Source of the DNA: Fragilaria radians
Taxonomy: Eukaryota; Bacillariophyta; Fragilariophyceae; Fragilariales; Fragilariaceae
Reading direction: 5' to 3'
NCBI GenBank assembly: GCA_900642245.1
Contig: CAAAJI010000364.1
Coordinates: forward strand, 1-29,603
DNA: 29,603 bases
The notes beneath the pieces are model-generated. The model saw nothing but the letters and a program-made list of their open reading frames with translations. It ran no database searches and was not told where the DNA came from. A program made the position numbers and the translations under genes. Of this stretch, positions 1 through 10,961 are shown piece after piece; within the stretch, counting starts at the first letter, position 1; every line of letters starts with the position of its first letter.

Positions 1-1671
1 AACTCCAAACAGAATCGACTTGATCAGATTGTCTCACAACTTGAGAGTTCTCGAGCAGATCAGCAGAGTCGACAGGAAGAATTAAAATCAGAAATTCATC
101 GTTTGCAATTAGCGCTGGAGTCAGAACGAAAAACTCATTCTGAGGCACATGAAAGTTTACGCAAAGATTCCGATTTGTATTTGGAAAAAATTCGCCATAG
201 TCACGCAAAGGAGTTGTCAGATCTCGTTCAAGGTTTTCAAGAGGAACGAGAAAAATTGAATTCTCAATTTTCCAATCTGCAACAGGAACTTTCCAACCTA
301 GAAAAAAAGCATGAAGAAGAAATATCTAATTACGTTTCAAAAGTTTCAGACCTTGAAAGTGATTTAGCGGCAGCTCGACATAAAGAATGTACTTATGAAT
401 CCGAGCTGAAGAATTTACGTCTGCAGTTGCAGGACATGGAAGCACTTCATGTTTCAGAAAGGAATAAATTGGGTAAGCGCATCGAGCAACTTGAAAAGGA
501 TAAATTGAGCTTAGTCGACAGAGACAGTAATCTTTTGAAACGTGAACAAGAGTTGGAGGAGCAAAAAAAGCAAGTAGAGAAAGCAATCAAAAGCAACTTA
601 GCATCCAAATCTGAATTCGACAAAAAGCTTCAGGAGATCGAAGTTAAGGCAAGGGATATATCATTGCAAGCTACTGACTTGGATCGTCAAAGGTCACAAC
701 TAGAAGAACAAGAGCACAAGATTCAGCGTAAGCTTCGGCAAAGTGCAATGAAGGTATTGGTGAATCAATCTTGGAGGGAGGAAAAAGAAGTTGTTAGTGC
801 TGCTTTTTCGAAGTGGCTGCGAGTCACAATGATGGAAAGTGCGGCTCAAATTGACACTTCTGCGGATAGAACACAGATCGAGGCTTTGCACAAGGATATT
901 CAGTTTCGAGATGATCTATTGCAAGAAAAGAACAGCGAACTGACAGAAAAGGAAACAGAACTTAGAAAATGTCAGAGCCATGTAGGAGAATTGGAACAGA
1001 AACTCTCAACAACGTTGCAGCAAGTTCAGGCATTGCAGGAAGAATCCGATGGTATTAAGACTAAATTGATTGAAGCAGAGAAAAAGGTTGAACAAAAAGA
1101 ATTACAATCAATGACAAAGAACTACTTACTCGGCGAACAGGTTAAGAAAGACCGTGAAGAGCTTAAACTGCAGCAAGAAAAGCTAAAGCAAGATAAATCT
1201 GCATTGAATCAATTAGACAAGTTCTTGAAAGCCAAACTGAAAGAAGTTTCGCAACAAGAAAATCAAAATGCAGATACAAAGATTATTGCATTAGAGGAGG
1301 AGCTTGCAAGACAAAGACTTCTGACTAGTGATGCCCAGAGCAAACTACAACAAATTCAGGATGAAAAAGCAAAAAAGGAAGAAGAATTATCGGCAAGAGC
1401 CAAGGCTTTGGAGGAAGCAGAGATTAAGCTCATTCAAAGAGAGCAGCAACTTTCCGCCGATGCGTTTGAGTATAAGAAAGCTGAAGGCAAAGTATTTAAA
1501 CTAGCACAGCAGTTACAAGCGAGGGAAGTGGTCATGAACGAGGAACAAAACAAGCTCGCTACTAGTATTCAGGAGTATAAGGATGCCCATGAACGCGTTC
1601 GCACATTGGTACAAGAACTTGAAGCTGAGAAACATAGAATTCGATTGAAATCAAATCAATCGGGTCCGTAG
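1..1671 (+). CDS. Long coiled-coil protein, 3' part (5' end outside window)
   Basis: The frame is open from the first base of the window to TAG at 1669-1671, giving 556 residues with no start inside, so this is the C-terminal part of a larger protein. It is almost wholly charged heptad-type sequence rich in Glu, Lys, Gln and Leu, typical of an extended alpha-helical coiled coil. One island breaks the pattern at about residues 244-280: it contains Trp, the motif AFSKWLRVTM and no obvious heptads. It may be a hinge or a short binding segment, since A/F..W motifs occur in centrin-binding Sfi1-like repeats, but a single copy proves nothing. No enzyme motif, signal peptide or membrane segment is visible. 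It could be a golgin, centrosomal, cytoskeletal or tethering protein; the sequence does not decide. No intron is needed within the visible part. Confidence 0.8.
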   Translation, partial: NSKQNRLDQIVSQLESSRADQQSRQEELKSEIHRLQLALESERKTHSEAHESLRKDSDLYLEKIRHSHAKELSDLVQGFQEEREKLNSQFSNLQQELSNLEKKHEEEISNYVSKVSDLESDLAAARHKECTYESELKNLRLQLQDMEALHVSERNKLGKRIEQLEKDKLSLVDRDSNLLKREQELEEQKKQVEKAIKSNLASKSEFDKKLQEIEVKARDISLQATDLDRQRSQLEEQEHKIQRKLRQSAMKVLVNQSWREEKEVVSAAFSKWLRVTMMESAAQIDTSADRTQIEALHKDIQFRDDLLQEKNSELTEKETELRKCQSHVGELEQKLSTTLQQVQALQEESDGIKTKLIEAEKKVEQKELQSMTKNYLLGEQVKKDREELKLQQEKLKQDKSALNQLDKFLKAKLKEVSQQENQNADTKIIALEEELARQRLLTSDAQSKLQQIQDEKAKKEEELSARAKALEEAEIKLIQREQQLSADAFEYKKAEGKVFKLAQQLQAREVVMNEEQNKLATSIQEYKDAHERVRTLVQELEAEKHRIRLKSNQSGP

Positions 1672-3239
1672 TGCCTCTGAGGTTTACTTTCAGGGATATT
1701 TCAGCGCGTCGTTATCAAAATCCTTGTATCAACAAAATCCTACAAGGGTTCCTTCCTGGGATTAGAAGGATGTAACTTTACTGTTGGTCATGCTCCCCCC
1801 TGCCTTCACCCTTTGCATGACATTCATTTTCATGAAGACTCAAACTCCTGATTTACTAAAAAGTAACGAATTCCAGTTGACAGTGTCACAACTTTAAAGA
1901 AAGAGGCCTTGGTACTCTATGTTATTAACAATCCACACGATCTGGGATGATAATCTTGCTCATGAAGAAATAGCATGATTGCATGACAAAAAAGAGTCAT
2001 TTGATTCCGTTTTGGAGTCTGATTCCTTGATAACGAATTAGCAAGAAAAGCATGAATTATGTGGATGAAGAAATGAACTTTGTGACAACATCACTTTGGC
2101 TCTGGTAAAAGTTTTCTAATTTTTTTCGCTACATTGAACTTTTTCGTGTCTACAAATAAGTGTTATGTTATGCTATCAGGTATGTGGAAATGAGCTACAT
2201 GTCTCTAACCAGATGATATTGACTATGTATAAGCTTAGTATACAGTTGAAGGGGACCATTATTTGTGTTTCTTAATCTTGACGTTTTCCCTCGTTTAGGA
2301 ATATAGGGCAGATATCTTGTATCTCTCATTTCTCAAGCTTGTACTCGTACTTTCCTGTGGAAAGGACATTTGATTCATCATTGCCGGTAATCTTTGCGTG
2401 TGGTCAAGCAGTCCTAAGAATTGTGCTAAAGCAGCATTAGGGTTTTTTAGTGCATTGTCTGTAAAGAGGGACCATTTGCCATTGAAAAAAACATTGTCTC
2501 CTCAAGAGAAGCACCTGCCTCACCTTCTGCATTAGTTGGAACTTTGCAAGCGGGGTTACCATGTCATCCATGATCCTCCTGATTCAATTGGAAGACAAAA
2601 ACACGGACATGGAAGCTCTTCCAGCTTAAGAAAAGATTGACAGATTTCACCTCAATTCATGTGATTGCCAAGCATTTCATCCTACATCTCTATGGATCAT
2701 GCATTCAAGACTGAGTGGCTTGTCTATTTTCATTATTGAACTCCTTGTGCAATAATCCATAATCTTAAGCAATGAGATACTTTCTTTAAAACAACTAATT
2801 TTAAGCACTAGATATGTTTGAAGTGCCTAGTTTAAACTCTTTACGAACAAGCTTGTGTAAAGTTAACATGGTCATATCAATATCAATTTATGTCCAAGAG
2901 AAAAAATGTAGAGGAGGTGTGATACAAATTCTCTCTTTGAAACAAAGCAGAAGTATAATTTGTTACGGTCTGGAAATGCCTCAAACCAAAAGTTCTGAAT
3001 AAAAATCAAATTCATTTATTTTAGTGAATAATAATAAGGAGTTTTGCTGCAAAGAATTTCCTTGCTTAGGAAATCAGTAAACTTTGATCCAAAGAAAATG
3101 TAATTATATTACGCAGAAGTTATCAATCCATTTATTTACAACATAACTCAGAAAAGAGATTGAAAGAGCAATCTAATGCAAACTACACATTTTTTCCTTC
3201 CTAGCTTCAAGACCAGGTCATAGAATGATTTTGACAGCT
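1672..3239. other. Intergenic region, 1.57 kb
   Basis: AT-rich sequence between the convergent 3' ends of the coiled-coil gene (+) and the ATPase gene (-). Both 3' UTRs must lie here. The only ORF above 60 codons (2814-3002) has non-protein-like composition. I see no RNA gene, tandem repeat or mobile-element end. Confidence 0.5.
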
Positions 3240-6200
3240 TCAGTTTGGGCCTGCGCTCAATGACTCTAAATTGAAACAACTTGAATCAGAAAACCAAACA
3301 AAGCTCTCTCCTGTATGAAGCTTGCCAAGGCTCCCACTATGTCTTTTTCTCCCCTTACAGCTAGTTCCCTTAGATGGCATACTGAGCATAGATTGGATAT
3401 TACTTTTTTTCAGCGATGAGGGCAGCAAACTTGGATGCTCTTGGATGAGTGACATGCACTTTTGGAGAGCTCCCCAATCTCGGTACATTTCAAATGCTGT
3501 ACTCAAGTAGGTTGAAGCCCATTCAAAATCATTGATGCTTAAATAATACTGGGCAGCTCTCTCGTTTATTACAGCAACAAAGTTTGAGAATCCTACTCGT
3601 CGAGAAGCTGATATTGCTGAATCAAACAATGCTTTTATCTGTGATTCGGGTTTTCTTTTGAGTACCGCAATCTCTGCTCGTAGGTGCATCAAAGCATGAG
3701 AACAATTCACATTGCCACCCTTCACCCATGCTTCCATCTTTTGGACTCTCTTTAATGCAAGTTTGCGATACTTTTGCCTACCAGTTTTCCTTGCCACAAT
3801 GATTGCTCCAAGTCCTTCAGTCCATAACATCATATTGACATAATACATACATCCCTCTAACTCTTGAGGACAACCAAAAGCTAGTTTGTTTAAGTTGTTG
3901 AGCAGAACTTTGTAGTCATTGAAGTATACAGCCATTATCAACTTTCCAAACCAAAGCGCATCAATACACCTTTGCACCCCGCAACGGAGCAATGAACTTT
4001 CAGTCATGGCTTTGCCATCAAGTACGGTAGGATTGGAGACGTTTGATGTCAAATTAATAACAGATTGATAATTGATCCTTAAGAAGTAAAGGGCTGAACA
4101 GACATTGTAGGATCCCATCTCTTGGCTGAACGCAGTCATATCTTTCAACAAATTCTCCAACGGTAAACCCAGGTAAAAGAAAATAGATAGGTAAATGTGG
4201 CAACAATAAAATCCATAAACCGTATCGCCTACTTCAAAGCCGGTTCGATATGCATGCAATAATGGCTCTAAACTTTGATGAAGTGGTTTCTTGAGATGAT
4301 CTAATCCTCCATAATAGTTTGTGAAAGTTCTTGGTGTGTCAACTTCGGTTTCTCTTGCAATATCCATAGATATCTCACCAATTGCACAGCCTTTTGAGAA
4401 ATCTCCTGACCAAGCCAAAATGATTCCAAATGCAGACAAAGTTGAGCCTGTCTCATCTGTAAACCCATGACGGAGGATCAAAGTTGTATTGACCAAGACA
4501 AGAGTGGCCATCATATCCATCTGTCTCATTTGAAAACAATATGTAACTAGAGTATTGATAATTTTAACGACAGCAATCTTCAATGGGTCACTTGCCTTGC
4601 GGTAGTTCAACAACGTCTCCTTATTTACTTTCTTCATCATGAAATTAGCTTTGATCAAAGCAAGGATGACCGTGATTTTGTTAAATTTTTGTGGCAGTTT
4701 CACTCCCATAATTTTTACGAATCCTAGGCCTTCTTGAATGCACATATCCATCATACCCTCAGCACCATATGAGTCCACACATGCTTGAAAGGCAGGAGTC
4801 TTTTCCTCTAAGAAAATGGCATTTTGAATTACCTCTTCAGCAGCCGCTCGACAATTTCGAAAATGTCCTAGACATAGCTCCACCTTTGCTTGATAAAGTA
4901 ATAGCTCCAGTTGTGTATCGTAATGGAGCCATCTCTCATTTCTGATCAAATATAAGCCGTGTCGTAAATATTCTGCTGCAGGGCCGTATGCAGACAAGTT
5001 AACACTTTCCTTTGCCGCAAAAAGATAAAGTTTGGCAATTTCCGCTGCCTCAAATGGGCATTCGATCAGTTGCAAGGAATGACTGAATTGACCTGCAGCA
5101 AGAAAAGTAAGTTCAATATCTTCATTTTGCTGTCATAATTCCATCAGGATACGTCCGATTTGTAGATGTAGTGTATCTGGTCTACAAAGCCGTGGAATTT
5201 GCGAGAAAAATTCTTGGTGAATCTTATCGTGAGCGAACCTGTAAACAGCAGAGCCGGGGTGCCTTTGAACCATCCCAAGCACTGATGCGTATTCAAGCGA
5301 ATTTGTAAGAAGAGAGTGGTTGATAAAATTTGGATCTTTTGGAGAGAATAATTTTATCATTACCGACTCTAAGATCACTGTGTCGAATCTCTGACCAAGA
5401 CACAAACCAAAAATAAGTGCTTTGAGGACATGAATGGGGAGAGTTGCCATTCTTGACAAAATTTGATTCACAATGTTATCCCCAACACTCACACTCTATT
5501 TAATGCTCTCTACATCCCATTCCCAACCAAAATGTATCGAGGAATAATGAATGAGTTTTTGCTTTTCAATTGTCTTCAAGATCTCTATAGTATAGTGTGG
5601 ATTACCAGCACTCTTGGAGAATATAGCTTTTGCTAGTGACTCAGTTTTCGACTTTTTCATCCTCAGGAGAGATGATATGAGTTGATTGACGTTACGCATA
5701 TCCAAATTATGTAGATCAATTAGTTGGATTATACTTCCACTCAAGAAATGTTGAATTGTCATGTCTCGTTCAGGAGAAATAGCATCACTTCTATAGGTTC
5801 CAATGAACAAGAATCTTGGCACCCTAAAGTCATGGAGAAAACGAACAATAAGTTCCCAGCTTTGTTCATCTGCCCAGTGCAAATCCTCAAAACACATGAT
5901 GACAACGTTTTCCTCCACGCTTTGACAAACGTCTATGAGATACCGAAACAAAAATTGAAGGCATTCTGTGGATAGGGGATTATTTTCTTCTCTGATGTAG
6001 TTTGTGGATATTTCCTGCCCCAGAAGCCGTCGGCACTCAGGTAACGTATTCACCAAGAGTGTACAACTGCTTCCCAGTGACTGGCGAAGCGTATCACTAA
6101 TTCTTTTGTGGTTATCTGATTCTGCAGCTTGAATACAGAGATTGGACATGGCTTCAAGAATGGCAGACATCAGATGATTTGAAACGGCATCAAATTTTCC

Positions 6201-6404
6201 TTGTACGAAAAACGGTGTAGTGCAACTTTCTTGCAATTCATTCAATAAAGACGTTTTACCACTGCCAAATTCTCCTTGAAGAAAGATAGATTCTTGTCCG
6301 TTGCCTTCCTTCACTCTGTTAAATGCGTCTTCAAGTCGAGAGATCTCGTGATCTCTGCCAACAAGTGAAACATTGTCGAAATTCAGCGTTGTTTCATTTC
6401 TCAT
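3240..6404 (-). pseudogene. STAND/AAA-type ATPase with TPR-like C-terminal half, broken by two in-frame stops
   Basis: Reading the minus strand from ATG at 6402-6404, one frame runs to TGA at 3240-3242 (1,054 codons) but is interrupted by TAG at 5496-5498 and TGA at 5133-5135. The three pieces (302, about 120 and about 630 codons) are collinear with the predicted-ATPase module of PknK/MalT-like signalling proteins. Residues 1-302 carry Walker A (GEFGSGKT, 44-51), Walker B (VVIMCFEDLHWAD, 167-179) and the GTYRSD segment (202-207). The middle piece is the winged-helix-like linker, and the last piece is an alpha-helical TPR-like superhelix ending in a poorly conserved tail. No sequence is missing at either stop, and no plausible GT-AG intron removes them, so nonsense mutation of a single gene is the simplest reading. 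Family members are often fused to a kinase, histidine kinase or cyclase; none is seen here. Readthrough or base-call error remain possible. Confidence 0.7.
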
Positions 6405-7177
6405 GATATGTTTTTTGTGAAGAGAATTGTCGGGTTAAAGTTGCACTACAATTTACCTCTGCAGTAACAAACTACACGCAAGAGAGGGTGAATCGCTTAA
6501 TATTTTTTTGACAACTTCCTTTTATTGGAGAGATCTTTTGCAAAAGTATGCAATACCTCTTTCGCTTCTCTATGATTATCTGTCCTTGGGCTGTAGTTTG
6601 CAGTGAATGGTTCCATCTGGTCTGAATTTTGCTTCTATATCTTTAGCACCTCTTCACTATTGTAATCAGCAGGACATTGAACTGCCCTAAATTTATGCCT
6701 AGGCATTCATTTTCACCTTAAAATTAATGGTTCAACAACTCAACCTTTCCGTCCTTTAAGTCTTGTCATTGATCAACTCTCCAGAATGGTTTCAGCACAG
6801 ATCATACTTCTAAGAATTCAGAAAATTCGGTTGCCCATACTTTTTGCAATGAGATTACTTTGCTTTATCAAGTTGCATTGTCTAGCCTTCTTGATTGCAC
6901 ATGATGTTCATGTATGAAAGTTTCTGATTCTTTTGATCCTTAAATGGATACCCTAACGGCTATTGAAGGTCGTCAATGTTTTACGACACGCTTGTCCTTA
7001 TCTACTGCAAAAGAAATTTCACTTGCCATTTACTGATTTGGACACCAAACAATGCTTCCTCTGGGAGGAAGGGCTCAGCAGAGGTGATATGCATGGTAGT
7101 GAATCACTCCCACTACCTTTAGAACTTCACGGTTCCCTGGTCTACTTCAAACACTGGAAACCTTTCATTGAAATAGT

Positions 7178-7385
7178 TGTGACATATTGAGTTAAGTTCA
7201 TTAAGATAATACCTAACACTATAGGTTGTAAGCAATGCAGTCTAATAATAATACAATAATTACTAAGGCTAAGAGATGTGGGTGTGTACCGATATTGGAG
7301 ACGTCCAAGTTATTGTTTGTACATAGTAAATAATAGTAGAATTGATATTCTTATATTTACTCATCTAAAACTAGGATAGGTCACA
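7178..7385. repeat. Possible solo-LTR-like segment
   Basis: The 208-bp segment starts TGTGAC and ends GTCACA, the short terminal inverted repeat with TG...CA ends expected of a retrotransposon LTR, and is followed by TTGGTAAC, a weak match to a primer-binding site. No second copy, target-site duplication, polypurine tract or pol coding was found, so the match may be chance. Confidence 0.15.
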
Positions 7386-7738
7386 TTGGTAACCATTCTT
7401 TCTATACCTTCCACAAATTCAATTAAGACATAGTCTTACATGAATTTAGTGATGCTTAATATTGCTTATAAATGAAGAAGATCATTTAATATCTTTTCAG
7501 GACCGTCATATCGGTAGGAATAACTATTACAGATTCCTAACAAACAAATAGGAATATACCAAGATTCACAATTGATGAATCTAAGTTGTGAAACTAAGTT
7601 CACAAAGTCTAAATGTTAAGTGTTGAATCTAACACGTAAGCTAAAGAGACTACGTGGTCAAGGAAATACATTGCAATTGATTCACAAGAGATCTAGGATA
7701 AGAGTAACTTTTTCGATCATTATTTACAATTTGTATTA

Positions 7739-7759
7739 GCTCTTAGAGCAGCTAAGAGC
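7739..7759. other. Perfect 8-bp inverted repeat (hairpin)
   Basis: GCTCTTAG and CTAAGAGC flank the five-base loop AGCAG, giving a perfect 8-bp stem. It lies in gene-free DNA, with no T-run or gene end next to it. Its function is unknown. Confidence 0.4.
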
Positions 7760-8810
7760 AAGTTGAGTCACTCCAGCAGGTATGGTTTAACTCAAGGAGA
7801 TACTCCGTGGAAGACATTTCTCTTTTGTTCCTTCTTCAAGTTGCGATGTGGCACCCCTCAGACTCTGTATTTAATACTTTCTAATTTGTGGACTGTCCCT
7901 TGATCTTTGACATGTTCCGTACATTGAATGATATATATTTTGTGGCAAAACATTAGTCATTCTGTGTGACCCTGCAACAGCAGCAGAGTATTTCAGACTT
8001 TTCAATTTTTGCTTGATTCCTAGCAATTTTTTGTTACAACACTCCCAATCTAATTGGTACCTTTGATGTCTCAGTCTTCCGGCTACCAAAGTACATTTCA
8101 CATCAATTTCATTTCTTTTCTGCTTTAAAAATTGATTTTCCCATGTATTTGCAAGTACATTATTTGAATCCTATTCATAGTTGCGTATGTACTCTTCCTA
8201 TTATTACATTTTCGCCATGTTGGTGTGCTTTCCCCGTTTCCTATGGAGATGTTGATCAACCTCAAGTGTACATCAAAAAGTCCCTTGTTGCTTTATTTGG
8301 ATTTCTAGGTCTGTCACCATTTGAATATCAAAAGTCACATAGATTGGTACTATTATTGCTCCTAGATTTACTTTTAAATTGTGATATGACTGCTTACTTG
8401 TAGAGCATAATGGAACAATCAATGAAACAGAATTGGCTTGACTTTAAAAAAAGGAACATGATAAACTATTTTGTTTTTGACTCGTAAGCAAGTACTTCAC
8501 CAAACGAAATATTCAGAAAGTCCAATGCATAATTGCCTAGAAAAAAAGGCAAAATAATGTAACATCCCAATAAACAAAATAAAATCTTGAGGGATCATCA
8601 ACGGTACATTCATATATTTGACAAAGAAGGTTAATAATACAAAAAATTGCGAAGAAAGTAGTATAATGTGGACAAATTGAATTTTTTCGTGTTCATCGTA
8701 ACCTTCTTGTGATTAGGAATTACTAGTGCCACCAGTAGAGTATCTGAATTTTGATGGAGGAGAGTGGTTGCTTGCACCGTTCCAAAGAAAACAAACCAAC
8801 ACAAACGTCC

Positions 8811-9733
8811 ATGATGTTTCCATGTTTGTCTCATATTCGGATGATGAGATCCGTGTGCAGTATAGGGAGAAATGCAAGTCATAATATCTCTCTATCATTA
8901 TCCAATTTTTCTTCCTCCTTGTCTGGTTCCAATTCTTTTCGTCCATTGGTATCTATGAAGGCTAGTGAATATAATAATAATATTCCTACGTCTGTGAGAT
9001 CCTTATCATCATCCACATCTACGAATAAGAAAGAAGCTCGTCCATTATCACCACTTCGACATTTTCGTATCCTTCGACGTGAAAATCCACAGTTACGTGT
9101 TCATGCCGTGTCTCTTTGGGATTAGTGATTATACCGATACTACCTCATCGATGGATGATGTTAATCAACGAAATAAAGGACTGAATAATGATATGTATAG
9201 TAGTAACAATCATTATCATCGTCAAGATAAGGACGACGATGCTGAAATTGCCCGACGTGTCAAGGAAGAAGATAAGAAGGAACAAGGAACGTCTTGCCAA
9301 GGCACGAGCACCACCAATAGACTATCCTACTGTTATTGATTCTCTTGGTCGGAGCTTTGGTCGTGGTGGTCGGAAGACTTCGACAGCACAAGTATGGATC
9401 GAACCAGGTGAGGGTCATGTCACGATTAATCGGAAACCATTCATTGAGTACTTTACTCGTGAGTCACATCGAGAACAAATCTTACTTCCCCTAATGGCAA
9501 CACAGACCTGTGGGAAGTTTGATATCATTGCATCTGTTCGGGGGGGAGGAAATACTGGTCAAGCTGGAGCTGTCCGACATGGATTGTCTCGTGCACTGCA
9601 TGCATGGAATCCAAACGATTATAGACCCATCCTCAAGTCTTTGGGAATGTTAACACGTGACCCTCGAATGGTAGAACGAAAGAAACCTGGATTGAAAAAG
9701 GCTCGTAAGGCATCTCAATGGAGACGACGATGA
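8811..9733 (+). CDS. Mitochondrial small-subunit ribosomal protein uS9 (MRPS9-type), reading frame broken in the N-terminal region
   Basis: The C-terminal domain (9278-9733) is a clear uS9. It has the RNA-binding core GRGGRKTSTAQVW, the PGEGHVTIN and EYF segments, the GGGNTGQAGAVRHGLSRAL signature, and the basic tail KKPGLKKARKASQWRRR that reaches the decoding centre. The N-terminus looks like a mitochondrial presequence: from ATG 8811 it is rich in Arg, Ser and Met with no acidic cluster, but it is in another frame, which closes at TAG 9123-9125. A third frame carries the linker (about 9121-9280), with AEIARRVKEED running up to the conserved domain. Joining them needs two +1 shifts, near 9115-9123 and near 9265-9285. 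Small introns, base-call indels or real frameshift mutations could explain this; no convincing intron borders were found. Starting at ATG 9188 would give an uninterrupted 181-residue form, but with an odd Ile/Val-rich N-terminus. Confidence 0.75.
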
Positions 9734-9884
9734 GAAAAGTTCCAAGGATGGGTAACCTGTAGTATGGTTGTTTTCTTGTTTCTTGTGAATAACTATTCAT
9801 AGAATCAAAAATCCAGACTCGACTAATGATTAAAATCATAAATAAACTAGTATTGATACAAAATCGCAATCTTTTGTTGATTTC

Positions 9885-10961
9885 TTAACTCTTACGATGT
9901 CGATAACATCCAATCCAATTCACATCTAGATCCGTTGTGGATAACTTCCATCTCCAGGGTCCCAGGGGTGGTGGAAGACCAGATAGGACCATTCCCATGG
10001 GTGGTCCAGCTGGTTCCATACCATATCGTTGTACTGCTTGTTCTACCTGAGTCGGACTTTGAAATTTGGTGGGATCATGTGTCCCCGGTGGTAGGTATCC
10101 CATAATCGATTCGGCACCGACGACTCCCAAGGCATGTGCCTTCCAAGTGGAATTGATGGTCGATACGACAAATATTCCATTTGTGGGATCCAACAATTGA
10201 GATACCGACTTGATAATGGAATTGACATCTGTGACGTGTTCCAAGACTTCCAAACAACAAATGAGTTGGAAGGATAAGGAAACATCATCCGTATCATTAT
10301 TGTAATGTTGTTCTCTCATTTTGACCAATTCTTCAATGGTCATGACACGATAATCAATGGGAAGATTATCAGCATGAGACTTGGCACAAGAAATCAAATT
10401 TGGTGATGGATCAATTCCCATGACATGGAATGGAATATTCGTATTCCTCCTGACTCCCAATCGATACAACGATTCCGTTAATAATCCACCACCACAACCA
10501 ACATCTAATACACGAAAGGATTTTAATCCTACTTCATCTTCTTTTTGATTTGTCAATATAGATGAAGAATCTTCTTTGGTATTGTTGTTATAAAACGAAC
10601 AATGTTGTTGAATATATTCTATTCTTGTAGGATTCATAGCTATCAATGGATTGTTTGAACTATCCCACCATGATGAACTCCAATTTGAAAATTTAGATAC
10701 TTCTTGGGAGGATACTGAAGAGGAAGCAGCAGATGCATTTGTTGTTGTTGGTATTTTTGATGATAATGTCGATACAACTTTTTCTACTGTTGATGATGAT
10801 GATAACCAACGATGACAAGTATTATGGAATAATGGAAGGGATGATGATATGGACGAGGTTAGACATGGAACATGCTTTGAAAATGACGTGTAATAGCGCT
10901 TGGGACGTATATCAGTTATTGTCCCTGGAAGCAACAAGCGTTTAGGGAGAAAATGACACAT
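9885..10961 (-). CDS. COQ3: Ubiquinone biosynthesis O-methyltransferase, mitochondrial
   Basis: A 358-residue class I SAM-dependent methyltransferase. COQ3 catalyses both O-methylation steps of ubiquinone synthesis on the matrix face of the inner mitochondrial membrane. Visible marks, numbered from ATG 10959-10961: an Arg/Ser-rich presequence over about the first 75 residues; the UbiG/COQ3 N-terminal block WW..nnPL..MNPtRieYI (about 97-117); SAM motif I VLDVGCGGG (151-159); an acidic post-I residue in GIDPS (about 182-186); LEVLEHV (237-243); and the family hallmark STINSTWKAHALGVVGAE (267-284). The C-terminal block with YMEPAG-like and PPLGPW-like sequence is also present. The frame stays open above this ATG to about 11087 but contains no other ATG, so 10961 is the start. 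Low-complexity Ser/Asn/Thr inserts (about 70-90 and 125-140) are lineage additions. It converges on uS9 with 151 bp between stops. Confidence 0.92.
   Translation of the reverse strand: MCHFLPKRLLLPGTITDIRPKRYYTSFSKHVPCLTSSISSSLPLFHNTCHRWLSSSSTVEKVVSTLSSKIPTTTNASAASSSVSSQEVSKFSNWSSSWWDSSNNPLIAMNPTRIEYIQQHCSFYNNNTKEDSSSILTNQKEDEVGLKSFRVLDVGCGGGLLTESLYRLGVRRNTNIPFHVMGIDPSPNLISCAKSHADNLPIDYRVMTIEELVKMREQHYNNDTDDVSLSFQLICCLEVLEHVTDVNSIIKSVSQLLDPTNGIFVVSTINSTWKAHALGVVGAESIMGYLPPGTHDPTKFQSPTQVEQAVQRYGMEPAGPPMGMVLSGLPPPLGPWRWKLSTTDLDVNWIGCYRHRKS

Larger units (their letters stand above)
6405..8810. other. Gene-poor region, 2.4 kb
   Basis: This stretch separates the divergent starts of the ATPase gene (-) and mitochondrial uS9 (+). 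Short ORFs at 6963-7190, 7871-8101 and 8143-8403 were read: the first two start only at TTG or GTG, none resembles a known family, and none is supported. The stretch 7178-7860 has a slightly different texture, with a possible LTR-like segment (7178-7385) and a perfect hairpin (7739-7759), listed separately. No kinase remnant that might have belonged to the ATPase gene was found upstream of its ATG. Confidence 0.5.

Noticed and set aside
5133..5498. Alternative genetic code or introns to explain the in-frame stops
   Set aside because: Other genes end at TAG and TGA, and the only GT-AG pair near the first stop would give an intron of about 16 bases.
6963..7190. 75-codon ORF ahead of the LTR-like segment, considered as retroelement coding
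   Set aside because: Starts at TTG, shows no integrase, reverse transcriptase or RNase H motif, and its stop lies inside the LTR-like segment.
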